Notes: generated from the letters alone by a model not told the origin. A stretch of 64,000 nt of DNA from Psilocybe azurescens (GCA_023853785.1 JAJIRX010000160.1:62001-126000), one strand, 5' to 3'; shown: positions 1-13,906, counted from the first letter of the stretch. A program made the numbers and translations.

Positions 1-903
1 TGTTCTTTTGATCCAGAGAACAATTGGTGGGTGTCCAAGCTCCTCAAGAAACCTATCCGATCGACCGTCCTCTCTGTGGATTGGCATCCAAACAACGTTC
101 TTCTCGCCGCTGGGAGCGCAGATATGAAAGCTCGAGTTTTCTCAGCATATATCAAAGAAGTTGACGATAGGTATTTCATCTCGCAACATCGTCACTGCTT
201 TTAGCTGTAAGTGATTGTTTAGGCCCTCTCCTACCGTCTGGGGTTCAAAGTTGCCATTCAATACCATTTGCGGTGAATATGCTAGCCCCGCTGGCGGATG
301 GGTGCATACAGTTGGGTTTTCACCCTCGGGCGACGTTCTTGCCTTCGCAAGTAAGTTTGGACTTTCTTTTCACATTATGTATCGACTAAGCTATCTTACA
401 GGCCACGACAGCTCGATCAATATAGTATATCCAGGTGGACCGGTCATTCACAATATCAGAATGCCTTCTCTTCCCCTCGTGAGCCTTATATGGACCTCGG
501 AAGATACCATTGTAGCAGCTGGACACGACTGCCGCCCCTAATCTTCTCTGGATCGGAAGCTGGGTGGCAAGAAGCTGGCACCTTGGACGACGCCACTGGG
601 CTTAAATCGACAGAATCTCGTTCTGGGTTCAGCGGGAGCAGCAGCGTTGGGCGCCTCAAGACCGGTGCATTCGCGACGTTCCGTGACGCGGATACTCGAG
701 GACAGACATCTTCGTCATCTACCACTGGAGACACGCTTTTGACGATCCATCAGAACACTATCACCAATGTGAGACCTTACGACTATAGTGGCAGCAACGT
801 GTCCAGGGTCAGCACGTCTGGTGTGGATGGTATGCTGGTTATCTGGGATGTTGATGCAGTATCGGCGTTGACGGCCCGTGTGGGAGGAGCACATTTGAGG
901 TAG
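1..903 (+). CDS. ARPC1: Arp2/3 complex subunit 1 (ARPC1/ARC40), 3' part
   Basis: WD40 beta-propeller subunit of the Arp2/3 actin-branching complex; it acts in the cytosol at actin patches. The 5' end lies outside the window. Visible exons are 1-170, 223-350 and 402-903, with GT-AG introns. Recognition rests on the closely conserved blocks [38 protein letters not shown] and VVAAGHDC-like [10 protein letters not shown], then a final WD repeat ending in IWDVD. After AGHDCRP the frame stops at 539-541, while the homologous continuation (IFSGSEAGW) sits one frame over. Adding one C to the CCCC run at 535-538 restores the frame, so this looks like a base-calling deletion. The 3' end faces DAD3, about 220 bp away. 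Confidence 0.9.
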
Positions 904-1122
904 AAGATATCCTTAATCACTTTAATGCAATATAAGATCGTCGAAGAGAATCCGTTTAACACTCTTGATATGCCGGTGGATATGCAATCAGGATATCCCG
1001 CGTTCTGTCTTGATATGAGAGACAAGCTTTCACCGGACAACCAGAACTTATCGGCGTGCTATGTATGTGACAAGAAATAGGATTAAAGTACAATTAGTGA
1101 TACATGTTGAATGGATGTATCA

Positions 1123-1559
1123 TCAGCGTCTGATGGTCATATCATTAGCATCGCTAAAGCCCTCGCTATGCATTGAAGGATCAGGCTGGTCGTTGATGAC
1201 GCCCCACACAGAAGCCTTGAACTGTCGTGATAGCGTGAAGTGAACGGACGATGATTCCGAGAATAAAAGATTACACACCAGAGTCAACACGAGCCCCATC
1301 TTCTTCTCTAAAATACGCAACTTGGCGAGCATTATTCTGTCAGGCTCTTCATTAAGAAGTCGCGTCTTCTGAGTGACCTTTGCGGGAGATCATCTGCATC
1401 ATAATCCTAGTGATCAGCATGGATGCGACACACCATCCGAACATTTTGAGCCAGTTTTGCATATTCCCAGAGCACGGAAGCTTCCAGAGGAGTTAGGCTC
1501 GGATGTGATTCGTATGGGTTGATGGTGAAGATCTCATTTGATGGTGGTTGGGTGGTCAT
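1123..1559 (-). CDS. DAD3: DASH complex subunit DAD3
   Basis: Small subunit of the DASH/Dam1 ring that couples kinetochores to microtubules in fungi. Three exons on the minus strand, 1559-1434, 1377-1279 and 1221-1123, give 107 residues, near the usual DAD3 size. The family signature is visible across the splice joins: SLTPLEASVLWEYAKLAQNV near residue 21, then LNEEPDRIMLAKLRILEKK and MGLVLTL, then FKASVWG. All junctions keep the frame. The first acceptor (AAAG) is weak, but the alternative CAG upstream would bring in a stop. The gene converges on ARPC1 and diverges from the BTB-like gene. Confidence 0.75.
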
Positions 1560-2289
1560 TGCAAGGTTGTGAGCACGTCGTTCCAATATCACTTTCCCAC
1601 GACTGCTTTGTGCGGTCCCGACGGCAGATCCCGCCTGATGTAGACCGAGTTTCTCACGGTTATAGACAATAAACACGAATGTCACATGCAAGTCTACATC
1701 GGGGTCACAGCGGCAGGAGATAAATCGCTGCAATTTCAACTTGCTCTTCACTCACTGGTGAACGCGGCGAGAATGCAGCTGGAACTCGAGTCTTGGATGC
1801 CAACAAGGCTAGCTCGGAGATTGGTTGTGCGAGTAGGACGCCAAGTAAGCAAGACCCGTTACTCTTTCCTGTGGACTGTACAATAATGTCACCTCCGCTT
1901 ATTGTTGGAAAAGTGCCATGTTGTACGCAATGCAGAGATCACTAGGCGATCTGATGATGTGGTGGCAATCAGTTGACGCGAGGCGCAAAGACAATAAGAA
2001 ACGGGATGGATACGAATCGGGCAAGTGAAAACAATTAGAGAGTTATCTCCTTCTTAATCCGAGGTACAAGGTTCCATCTCTTTATTTTCCTTTGCCCGCT
2101 TTTCGGGTCGCACTTGCCTTTTTGAGACACCAATGTCTATTCACAATAACTTGAGTCTTAAAAGGCCGCCCAAACATTCTCTTTTGTCCCAGTGCTGCCG
2201 CGGGTCTGGCCAATCGATCCCCTGTCTCCATATACCGGCTCCAGCTCAAGCCTGCCAGCCATCTTTGTCCTCTTCCTCTTCCTCCTACA
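1560..2289. promoter_or_regulatory. Divergent intergenic region, DAD3 / BTB-like gene
   Basis: 730 bp between two start codons facing away from each other. No open frame here looks coding. It holds CT-rich stretches just before the start at 2290, as is common in fungal promoters. No specific operator was recognised. Confidence 0.4.
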
Positions 2290-3272
2290 ATGCCTTCCTT
2301 TCAACCAAGAATCTTTCCACCTCCTTCCTTGACCGATGTCCCTGTTGAATACATCACTAGCCAGCTTCACTCTCTGGCGACTGAGTTCTGGGATCAGCCA
2401 GAGACAGCAGATTGCACAATAAGTATGTCAGGTCTATCAGCCCCTAGCTGGCCTCTTGCTGATCTCTGCAAACCATCCAGTCGTTCCTTTTCCTCATGCA
2501 CAAGGAAGACCCGAGCTGCCTGCTTTCTCTCAGATATCAGTCATCGCACCGACTTTCTCATATACCACAAGCTATGATAGCACCAGCCTGGGGCGGAGAG
2601 TCACTCAGCCTCCTCTGAATGCTGTTCCGCGTATTTCTCTTCCAGTCCGTCCTATTTCTTTTGTCACAACATTTAAACGCTCACCTGACTTTACAGTTGC
2701 ATATCGATTATCTTTCTGCCCATTCGAGTTTCCTGCGTGGCCTCTTCAGTGGTGCGCTACCACTCGACCTAATGTACTCCACTGCACCTCCCAGCTCAAG
2801 CTCGAGCTCTTCTGTTCCTGCCGACCGTCAACCCCGATTAATGCCCTGCTCTCCTGATCATCCTATTCTTTTCCTTCCTGTGCCCGATCCCTCTACCTTT
2901 CATCTCCTCGTTCACTGGATGTACTTTGGCGATTTCAAGTATATCCAGGAATGCCTTCTCAAAGGTTCTATTCAATGGGAGGGGATTGCCCGGAACGTCG
3001 AATACCTGGGACTCACTGCGGACATCAAAATCTTTTTGGGCAACTGGTATCATGCATGGTTGAACCCGGAACGGGAGACCGAATTCTGCAGTGACGGCGA
3101 CTCTGACACCGTCTATAGCGATTCTGACGACGACGATGACTGCTCAACCGCATCGGAACTCGACGACATTATCGAAAATGACAGTGAAAAGTACGGCCTT
3201 CGAGGGAGGGTGGCGGGCATTCATTCAGTATCCTTCCAATCTTTCCAATCTCTTCGTTCGCCTAGCGTTTAG
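2290..3272 (+). CDS. BTB/POZ-like domain protein, basidiomycete type
   Basis: Three exons, 2290-2422, 2481-2644 and 2697-3272, encode 290 residues in one continuous frame. The N-terminus (TADCTI, then HIDYLSAHSSFLRGLFSGA, then LPVPDPSTFHLLVHWMYFGD) has the layout of a BTB fold: an acidic DxTI strand, a conserved H-S-FLRGLF helix and a following strand-helix. This kind of protein is widespread in Agaricomycetes. Resemblance to the clampless/Clp1 group is possible but I cannot establish it. The C-terminal third is acidic and rich in Ser and Asp (about residues 215-265) and is probably disordered. A partner or process cannot be deduced. The donor at 2645 (GTCCGT) is weak, but the frame and family sequence support it. 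Confidence 0.7.
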
Positions 3273-4994
3273 CCGGGCATGCCTTATACTTCTATGGTCA
3301 TGTTAAACTCTCTGGTTCACTTTATCTCCCTTTGTTTTGGCCCCATCTTTTTTCTTTCCTATCTTTATTTCTTCTCCTGTTCTTTTTTCTTGCTTTTTAT
3401 ATCAGGGGTACAACACCACGTTCCTTTCGACCTTTCGAGCGTGCTTTGCCTTCCTGGGCTGCTTTAATATTACCAGGAGCAGACACCTGACCGCCATTCG
3501 TTGATTCGACATCTTTCTCACTCACTCTCCGCTTTTTTATTCACCACATTGTTGCCATTTTGTCGGGCGCGTTTACGGACGACTCCCTGGATAGTTTGCT
3601 GGCAGAACAGTAGTGTTTCGCAGTAAAAACAAAATACACACACGCCTTGTACAACACGTTTATTGTATAGCCTCATTCTTATTGGATTTCTCTCATGTGA
3701 GAGACCGTTGCACTCTTTTTGTGGATAGCTATGAGAAAATGTGAATTTTTTTTACTTCCCAGGCGCGCTTCTTGGAAAGTTCAAAGAATAGACTCAATTC
3801 GGCGCTTGTCTAGCTTATTGTTAAACTGGTTGCGATGCCAATTTTTTAAAGAAAAAACTGCCAACAGAGAAGTTAATGTCATTGATGTGGATTGTAGAGT
3901 GGGGAATCACATCACATCACATGTGGTGACCATGCAACCCAACCGCCGCATGTCCAATTGCTGTCTGAATGAAAACAAAAAGCGAGGCACAAATTGGGGA
4001 AGCCGGTTTGATTCCGACGAGTTAGCCGAGAGCTTCTCCCTTTTCACGGTTATTCTTGTTTCGATATCAATTTCTCCAAAGCAACATTCCGTGTAAATCG
4101 AACGATCCACATCTTGATCTGGCAACATGAATAATTTGGCACTTCATGAATTTGAAGATGTTGAATGTTGAATTAAAGCATACGTTGATCTAGCACTTGA
4201 GCGTGATTTTTTTTTGAAGCGGGGAAGAAAAAGTATGCGGGTTTGCAAGAGGTTTGAGAAATGACCAGCTAAACTGCATAACGTGCTGCCAGCAGAAATT
4301 TACTGATTAGAGCGTAAGAAAGAGTGCAAAGTGCACTTTATGGTCTGTGGTGCAGAACAAGAGCGTAGACTCGAGAAAGAGAAGGCAAAATATGGTTGAA
4401 AAGTCTCACAGAACGTACTGTTCGTGCAGCGCGGTGGCAAGTTTGATTACCGAGAGGTCGAGCAGAGGTGCGTAGGTATACCTATAGCTTGCGGGAGTTG
4501 ACCATGATACAACTCCGGTGTTCCAGCGCCTTTTCTTCCAAGCTCCGTCTATGTTTCAACCTTGGCAATTGACTGTTCAAAATTCTGTTGGCAAAGCTCA
4601 ATATTCGGGTTCAAAGACTGGGCAGGATTCGGGATTCTTCTCTTTAAGAACCATGAAATTGTCACCGGTCACTGAGGTAAGGTTGACGAACGTAATGAGG
4701 ACCCTGAGAAAGATGAAGATAATGAATTCAGGACGCTCGACTATCCGGAAGCTTTGAGGGAACTCCAAAGGCTGTCAATGTCTGCAGATAAGTTATGCGC
4801 TCTAAAGAACATGGAAGAACGGAATCAAGAACGAGACCACGGCTTGTGACGCTGTACACGATATGTAGCAGATCACGTGTAAATGTGACATAGTCATTTA
4901 GGGCTTTGCCCACGCTGGGGAACGTGGCCTAATGAAGATGTATTCTTTGGTAGTACTTTTGTAGTACTGACTACCATATCCCCACAGATCTATT
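3273..4994. other. Long intergenic region without a firm gene
   Basis: About 1.7 kb between the BTB-like gene and the cyclic phosphodiesterase gene. It contains T-rich 3' UTR-like sequence, an AT-rich stretch and a 125-codon open frame at 3719-4096 with no protein-like composition or recognisable motif. The only stretch that reads like protein is 4676-4849, listed separately. No repeat, RNA gene or transposon end was recognised. Confidence 0.5.
4676..4849 (+). other. Coding-looking orphan segment
   Basis: This frame reads as a charged, helix-like peptide of about 57 residues (for example RTLDYPEALRELQRLSMSAD) ending at a TGA at 4847. An in-frame stop lies directly upstream at 4673, and I could not find a start or a preceding exon that joins cleanly. 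It may be the last exon of an unrecognised gene, a gene relic or chance. No family was recognised. Confidence 0.2.
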
Positions 4995-5655
4995 ATGGGT
5001 AAGTTGTAGTAGGCTTCCTTATCCGACTTCTCATTGATTCATTTTCATGTTCAGGTTTATCTCTTTGGCTCGTTCCTAACAAGCTAGAGGCTGAGAAACT
5101 GGAGCTGGTTATGAACGTCCGGCAAAAGGATCCTTCTCTGTCACTCGAGTCATACCCAAAATTTTATCCACATGTTACCCTGGCATCATTGCCTCTTTCC
5201 CTGGAGAACGAACTAGATAGGATTGAGGGGTCCATCCCGAAATCCACTGGCAACGCACCTATGCGGTGTTACTTCGCGGAAGTCAAGATAGGAGAGCACT
5301 ACTTTCGATCGGTATATGTCGCAATAAAGCCGACATCGGATATTCTTTCTCTCTATGAAGAAGTACACAAAATGTTGGAGATCGAACCTCGATTGCCCGC
5401 TTTCCCCACCTGTCGCTATGCTATATCGACGACGCTGATGCCGCGAATGGAGAGAGGCAAAGATTTTATGAGGATCTACAGGTTAACGGGGTGATAGATA
5501 CGAAATCAGAAGACAAGGATAGCATTCAATTGAACTGCGGAACTAGAGGGAAGGCAGATCTAGTGGACCATTTCGAAGCTCATGAAGTTTGGGTCGTGCG
5601 GTCTGAAGGGCCAGTCGAAGGCTGGGACGTCCTGCGAAAGATCCCCCTCCATTAG
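4995..5655 (+). CDS. CPD1: 2',3'-cyclic-nucleotide 3'-phosphodiesterase (CPD1-like)
   Basis: 2H-phosphoesterase family enzyme that opens ADP-ribose 1'',2''-cyclic phosphate, a by-product of tRNA splicing. It has two exons. The first is only four bases (4995-4998, ATGG); the second runs 5055-5655 and the protein is 201 residues. The N-terminus reads MGLSLWLVPN. The first HxT motif is in YPHVTLASL-type sequence (FYPHVTLASL) near residue 49. The second, PHLSLCYIDD, follows a frame break: the upstream frame runs through EIEPRLPAF and the motif continues one frame over. Adding one base to the TTTCCCC stretch at 5401-5407 rejoins them. The gene converges on the DUF1776 gene. Confidence 0.85.
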
Positions 5656-5899
5656 AGCAGAATGTGCTTAGTTAAAAATAATAGGCGAAGAGACACTTCA
5701 GAGACACAAAAATCTCTTAATGAATTGCACACAAAACATTTAGAACGCTGGTAGACTTTAACCGACACTGTCCGAATAGAATTGAACATATAAATTTACA
5801 ACGTTTAATACATATAATACAGCATGTTAATTATGTTGAGTAGGGAGGAATGGATTGTGTTGTGGGGTTCTTGATAGCTTAAATAAAAAAGCGGGGTTC

Positions 5900-7787
5900 T
5901 CATGCTTCAGAAGTATTCTTATTCAAGCTTACCCAGCTACTCTCCACTGTATCCCCCGCGTTGCTCTCGACGTCTGCGTCGGAATTAAGTTCGAAGTCAG
6001 AAGAGATTTCCGTCTCGACTTTTATATCGGCTGTTGCAGGCTTATCCTGTTTAGCGGTGGCGGGGAGAGGAAGATCAATTGGTGGGTCTCGGAAAGGCTG
6101 GGCAGGTAGGAGCCGATTGCGAATAGAAATCAGAAAATGAGGGAGGCTTAACAAGCTATCAAGTACAATAGTGGGAAGATAGGATGCCACTTTGTAGGTA
6201 GATGCTGGAATCATGTGAGCGAAAGCTAAGGAAATAGAAAGACATCCACTTACCACCTGCACCGATTGAGAAACGTTCCCCACGGATCCAATTCTGAAGA
6301 CGGCCTAAGCCGAGACCAAGACCGAACAGAGAAGGGCCATAACGACCTCCACTGACGACACGAACGAGATTGTCCACAAAAATAGACAAATCCGTTGGGT
6401 GTCGAGGAGAACCATATGTGTAGCGTGGCTTCAAGACCGATCTTATGCGCTCCAGAGGAGATGTCGGTGCGGGCTTCTCAGACATAACACCGATGAAAGC
6501 AGGACCATACACAACTTTCTCCGATGCGCTCCAGTCTTCCATCGATTTATATATGCCTTCTGGAGGAAGAGAAATTGGCGATGTTTCGGTGTTGAATACA
6601 CCAACATCGACAACAACGACGTTGATGTTCTGCATCGAATCTGATTTCTCCGTCATTGAAGCAATACGGATCTCTCGTCTCAAAATTTCCACTCCTCTTA
6701 GTGTACCAGCCGCGCTCATAGCTTGCACAGAGGCAAATGGGAGCCCAACCCGAGCATCAGTTGCCGGCAGACAAACAATGATGGACTTCTTGCCCTTGTC
6801 TCTACTGCGGGCAGAAACGGTGCGAAGCAATGGCAGCAGGGCTTGAATGACCTGTAAAGGAGTAATTTGTGTTGCAGTGAGGTAGGGTAGATAAGTATCC
6901 CGGAGTGATATGTGTTCCAATGGAGCGTTCACAGCTGGTACAGGTGCTGAGAGCGTGAGGAGAGATATGATAGAGTGAATGTATGGCATTGAAGACGGAG
7001 AGGCATACGGATCTCCAGCGGCCTTGATGGGAAACTTTCTCGAAAGAGTCGCCGACAGAGACCGTAAGAAGATTGGCACTGTTGCAGGCTATGAATAGAC
7101 ATGAGACATGATGAAGACAATGTCGGGCTGGCACATACCTCGAAGGGATCTAGAACATGAGCCTTAACATATCCTTGACAGCTAGATTCAAGAATTTCGA
7201 CAGCTTCCGGTGTAGAAACGCTTGCGATAACGATGTAGCCTGTCTTTTCAAGGTCAATGATTAATGGGAGGGCATAGGCCGTGTCCCCTCCCAGTACAAC
7301 TAGAATGAGATCAGGACGTTGTGCATAGATACTGATCAGTGCATGAACACTGACCGACGATTTGTCGACGCTCTGTAGACTGCACTTTCTTGGTAACGTG
7401 ATAGGGTTTCTGATGCTGTCGCCTGACGAAAGAGTCCCGATAACCGACTAACAAGCCAGCACCCACGACCCCGACAACGATCCCAGATGCTTTCCACGGG
7501 TGGCGACCTATCCAGTCCGTAGATTGAGAGATCCATGATGATGATACAGAAGGCGGAGGTGGAGGCGGAGGTGGTACTTGGAAGTCACCAAGGGTTGGAA
7601 TATTCACCTCAGGAAATCCGGGCATTCCTGGGCCATATCGCGATATATCGATCCAAAGTTGATTGACGACTTCATGTACATCGGGCAAACTGTGTGTGAC
7701 GGCGGTAACAGAAGAATGAAAGTATTCTTCCACCGACGCGAGATATTCCTCGACGTTGTCGAATGTTGGCATTGTGGAGAAAGGCAA
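5900..7787 (-). CDS. DUF1776 family protein (yeast PBR1/YNL181W-like)
   Basis: Fungal protein of the DUF1776 family, related to short-chain dehydrogenases; the yeast homologue is a putative oxidoreductase. Four exons, 7787-7355, 7299-7139, 7088-6254 and 6204-5900, give 577 residues; a second in-frame ATG lies at 7772. Around residues 65-80 there is a proline run, followed by a likely membrane segment (KASGIVVGVVGAGLLVGY, about residues 95-112). The Rossmann-like core starts after the first splice (VVVLGGDTAYALPL). Conserved internal blocks include ITPLQVIQALLPLL and VGLPFASVQAMSAAG. The C-terminus is acidic. All joins keep the frame and no frameshift is needed. Substrate unknown. Confidence 0.8.
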
Positions 7788-7883
7788 GCAACCCCGAACA
7801 ATTCCAAATCAATTCCAGACCGGCTTTGACTCAGACTTTACGTGATTAATTACGTATTACTTTGTCATATTGAGCAGTTATGG

Positions 7884-7965
7884 GGCGCTATAGCTAAGTG
7901 GTTACAGCGATAGATTAGAAATCTATTCCTCTTTGAGGGCGCAGGTTCGAATCCTGCTGGCGTCG
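7884..7965 (+). tRNA. tRNA-Ser (anticodon AGA)
   Basis: The sequence folds as an 82-nt class II tRNA. The acceptor stem pairs GGCGCTA with TGGCGTC (with G-U wobbles), discriminator G. The anticodon stem ATAGA/TCTAT encloses the loop TTAGAAA, so AGA at 7917-7919 reads UCU (Ser). A long variable arm (CCTC-TTT-GAGG) is typical of tRNA-Ser. The T arm GCAGG-TTCGAAT-CCTGC contains the B box. No intron is present. CCA is not encoded, as expected for eukaryotes. Confidence 0.95.
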
Positions 7966-7970
7966 TTTGC

Positions 7971-7974
7971 TTTT
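7971..7974 (+). terminator. RNA polymerase III T-run terminator
   Basis: A run of four T residues begins five bases beyond the tRNA-Ser discriminator base, the usual Pol III termination signal. Confidence 0.6.
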
Positions 7975-8001
7975 GATACTTACTTTGATACTTACTTTGA
8001 T
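7975..8001. repeat. Short tandem repeat, 12-bp unit
   Basis: Two perfect copies of GATACTTACTTT followed by GAT, directly after the tRNA terminator. The rest of the gap up to the ATP synthase stop codon (8002-8284) shows nothing recognisable and is probably the 3' UTR of that gene. Confidence 0.8.
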
Positions 8002-8284
8002 CAGAAAGTTAAACCTTTTTTGTTAACCAGCTTTATTCCGTTCTTTGGAAAGTATGCTTCAACTAAGATACAGAACTCTTTCATATACTGTGTCGGTAAA
8101 CACAGATAATTCACAATAATTTGCTTAGAATAAGCTTATATCATGGATTTGCCATAAACATAACACTCAGGTAGCTAAAGGATTGTAGAATAAATGCGAG
8201 TTTTCAATTTTGATAGGCGGTATACTCTAGAGCCATTGATAGAATTAAGTATAAAGGCCGATCCATTCCCATGCCCTACACGAT

Positions 8285-10217
<1,933 letters not shown>

Positions 10218-10385
10218 GGTGGATGAGAAGAGTTGAGAGTAGTTGAGTCCGAGCGAAAACACTCGACACGTAGAAATTAAAGTTCTCACACTCCCGGCTT
10301 CATCCGTTTTCGTCCGCGCCCATATTCGTACATCTAAGACTTTATATCTATATCTACAATAAATCATGTCTGCCTCTGTTCTCAA
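10218..10385. promoter_or_regulatory. Divergent promoter, ATP2 / F-box gene
   Basis: Only 168 bp separate the two start codons, so both genes must share this region, with short 5' UTRs. No consensus operator was recognised. Confidence 0.5.
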
Positions 10386-11982
10386 ATGTCCTCGTCTCCC
10401 CCGCTCATTCAGCTCCAGCGCGATGAGCTTCGTCTTTCCCAGCTCCAGTTCCGCATTGCAGAGCTAGAAACTGGCCTCCACATGCTCAAGGTAACTTCAC
10501 CCTCCTTTATTCCCTGTAGCTCTCCCTTATCTCCTTTCTTAGACCCAGCACGAGTCTCTTGCAATCCAGAGTGCAACCCTTGCTGCAAATGTCGCCGCAA
10601 GGCGCGTCAGATACGCACCCATGCGCACCCTGCTTCCAGAAATCTGTGACATCATATTCGCATACTGTGCCGAAGCAGAATGCTCTCTAGACTGCAACAA
10701 TTCAGACCGCATGTTTGAGCAGCCTTACCCCCTCGTCCTGGCTAGTGTCTGCTGGCGGTGGCGAGCCATGGTCCTTCAGAATCCTGCTTTATGGACTACT
10801 CTGCACCTCCGTCCAGATATAAATAGCACCTCTGAGATCAACAGGGCGCGTCTGTTCATTTCTCGCTCAGGAAATATGCCTATACGCGTAACAATCTGTC
10901 CAGTCGACCTTTCTCGCGTGGATGGAGACAGGCACAGCATTACTGCAATTATTTTACCCTTAATCCGCTTCCTGATTCCGCATTTTGGACGCATCCAATC
11001 TCTCAAAACACACCTGGGCATTGAAATGCTACCCGACGTGTTCCCAGCCAGGACTTCGGTGAAAATGCCCATGATCGAGGAGTTGAGTCTTGTAATAGAC
11101 ACTCATCACATCAGCTCCTCTCTTTTGGGTCGACTGCATTCTCCGAGGTTGCAGCACCTTCATGTCTGCGACATAACTCCTTTTCTTGATGTCTTCGATG
11201 ATCTGCTGCCGACCCTGCACACTCTCGTCGTGACCGAGTGTCGGTCGTGGAAATTCTCTCGTATATTTCCAGGCATGCTCGCAAAGTGCACCAACTTGCG
11301 CTCGTGCAGCATCACTTTCCCCAGCACCCTTTTCTTTATGGATCTTGAACCGATAGAACTTCCGGAGCTTGTATCGCTAACCCTCGAGTGGCCATTCCTA
11401 TTCGAACCATCGCCCATTTTTCGAGCACTCCGAGCTCCGAATCTGCTCACATTACGTATTGTCCATCTGTCTCGCCAGTTAGTGGTACCGCTGCATACAC
11501 TTTCCTCGCTCAAAGGACTTTTAAATTCGGCGTCACGGCTACATTTCTTGTCTGTGACAGGATGCAACCTGCTGACACAGGATGAATCCATTGGACTGCT
11601 TCAAGAATCGAAAAATATTCAAAGGCTTGAAATCAACAACTGTTTGCGAGGGGATCGTTTTCTTATTCCCCTGACGCCGATCAATCCCAACAACGCCGGC
11701 ACAACCTGGCTGTGCCCAAAGCTGACGCACGTAACGATCACAGGCCTTCATGACTCGGATGTACGACCCGTAATTAATTTCGCAAAGAGTCGGTCGGACA
11801 AATACTCAGCGACGACTCCTCTCAATCAAGAGTGTAAGTTCCTGCTGGAATTGGCTCTCGACACCAACAGCCAACACCTCAGTCGTCAGGCTAGGCTTCT
11901 CATGCTTTCTGGCCTGTTTAGCGTTCAAAAGTCCCTCAATATCATTGGACCTTTTGGAGACCTATTCGGTCCGCGATCTTGA
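10386..11982 (+). CDS. F-box protein, Agaricomycete type
   Basis: Probable substrate-recognition subunit of an SCF ubiquitin ligase. Two exons, 10386-10490 and 10543-11982, give 514 residues. The N-terminus carries the layout common in mushroom F-box proteins: a short heptad-like helix (residues 1-60), then the F-box core MRTLLPEICDIIFAYC, then LASVCWRWRAMVLQNPALWT. The remaining 400 residues have leucine-rich repeat-like strands (for example LPELVSLTLEWPFLF, LHFLSVTGCNLL). These families are highly expanded in Agaricomycetes and their targets are unknown. Confidence 0.85.
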
Positions 11983-12495
11983 ACTTGGTCGCTAGACAAA
12001 TTCGATTTGGTTTTCGATGTCGTGCTTGAGCGTCTCATGTCCGGGATATCCGCGGGCGAGATTTATTATATAATCTATGTAACTCCAGAAACTCTAATAA
12101 TATATTTCACCTGATCTAATCCCATTGTACCAAGGCCATGTCGAACAGTGTAAAAATTTATCATTAGCGAGTAAGGCAGCTTACAGGTTCTAATGGGAAT
12201 ATTATCCTGATCTACATAACAGTCTAGGAGACACGCATGGTATGTACAAACTAAAAAAAAGGCGTCGTATATGCGGAATTGGTACTGCGCAATAACACAG
12301 TTAATGACCTCGGTCGATATAAAGGGCTCACTAAACTAGCGCCAACAGTAAAAGATGTATGTACAGAAATATTAATCATTATAAAGAATTTGCATGTAAA
12401 AGAACAAGGCCACCGCGGCCATCACAGTGTATAAGATCCAAAAACGACAGCAAAACAAAACTGGTGGAAAACAAGACAGGCCGACCTGGGGCCGA
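11983..12495. other. Convergent intergenic region
   Basis: 513 bp between the stop codons of the F-box gene and the Zn2Cys6 gene, AT-rich with poly-A stretches. Probably both 3' UTRs. No gene or repeat seen. Confidence 0.5.
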
Positions 12496-13906
12496 TCATT
12501 TGAACGAGGAATAACCAAAATAGTCGGTTCTGTCCGCGAGGGGTGGAGAGGGATATCGAAATTCGGAGGGCGGGTTAAAGTCGAAGCCTCGACTGAAAGC
12601 TCCTCCGACCTCCCGAAAGGCAGCAGGGTCCACTGGAATAGAGGGCGTCGGGCAGGCCAAATCCAGCTGAGATCCCATAGGAGTATTTGATACGGTGGTC
12701 GTAATACTGTTGCTATTATTGACATGGTAAATTGGGTCCGGGAACCCCCCTTGGAAATCTGAAAAAAACAAAAACAAAAAAACAAAAAAAGGGTCAACTT
12801 GTATACATGTGGATAGAGGATTTAATTCTTAACATGTGGAATCGACGTTTGGCGTGTACGGCGGTATATAGCAAGAGGCATCTTCGTTGACGCAACATGG
12901 GAATGTCTGCGCAGGCCTCGAGTCAAAATCATGTGGCAACGCAGGAGTTGAGGGAAGTAGAAGACTTTCCGGTGTCAATAATTGGCTCAAATCAGCGCAA
13001 ACGAAGAAATTCACCTAGATATCTCGTAGTCGGGTTGCAGCAAGGCGTGGTCATAGGAAGAAGACCCGAAGCTGTAGTTCAGAGGAAGGGATGTGTAACA
13101 CATTGGCCATGTTCCCCTTGCGCTGTAAAGAGAGTTTACAGTAGTTTGATTGCTGTATGCGTTGGACGTAGACGTATCATGGAGTTGTTGAGGTTGCTGG
13201 GAACGATGACTTTGCTGGACTGAAATATTGGGAGTAATAATATCCGTCGCACCGTGAGCAGACGAGGCGGAGAGCGAAGATCGATTTGCATTTCGAGTCG
13301 CAGTAGTGCCCGTATAAGACCTTGTGGAAGGGGCGAATGCATTGGTTCGGCTCCCTCCAATCCGAGAATGATGGGCAGGAGTTGGCCTCCCTTGGCCCGT
13401 GTGTTCGACCTGAGGAGTTTCCGGACGAACGGCAACCCGTGGTCTGGCAGGCGTGCGCGATCTTGATTCACGCATCGAATACTCACAGATGAGACCCCTG
13501 TTAGTGCAACGCAGGCAGACAGGGCGATGTCCAGAGCACTGTGTATAGTGTATTTAAGAGATACATCAACATGGCAAGATGTCACTGAGCGCACCTTTGT
13601 TTTACGCTCTCGACACTTATCGCAGGCCTGAGATGTCCGTTGGCGAGACGATTGTGGCTTGACCGACTGTAACTGGTGAGAAGGGGATTTCGGAGAAGGT
13701 GTCCTGCTCTTGCTGCCTTCTTGAGACCCGGGAGATGTCCCGGTGGGATACTCTCCCGAAAGGTCGCCACCTTCTGTCAGCCAACCCTGGTCAGAGGGCG
13801 AAACACCACTATCCGAGCGGTGGGTGTGCCGCAAATCGACACCGACTCTGACGTTTTGAAAATCGTTCTCGCCATTTCCAGAAGAGCCATCGTTTTGATA
13901 AAACAT
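12496..13906 (-). CDS. Zn(II)2Cys6 fungal transcription factor
   Basis: Four exons, 13906-13595, 13538-13015, 12964-12834 and 12758-12496, give 409 residues. The DNA-binding binuclear zinc cluster spans the first splice: CDKCRERKTK then CSGHRPVCLRC and LICEY, i.e. Cys spacing CX2CX6CX6CX2CX6C, at about residues 89-116. It is preceded by a Ser/Pro/Lys-rich stretch and followed by a basic and then Ser/Gln/Asn-rich low-complexity region. No fungal-specific middle homology domain is visible, so it is a short regulator. The exon 2-3 intron (AG acceptor at GGAAAG) and the short exon 3 are inferred from frame and are less certain than the zinc cluster. Confidence 0.8.

Noticed and set aside
3719..4096. 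125-codon open frame in the first long gap
   Set aside because: Composition is not protein-like, there is no family motif, and no splice partner was found.
7975..8001. CRISPR-like or satellite array after the tRNA
   Set aside because: Only two copies of a 12-bp unit with no spacers; a simple tandem repeat in a eukaryotic genome.
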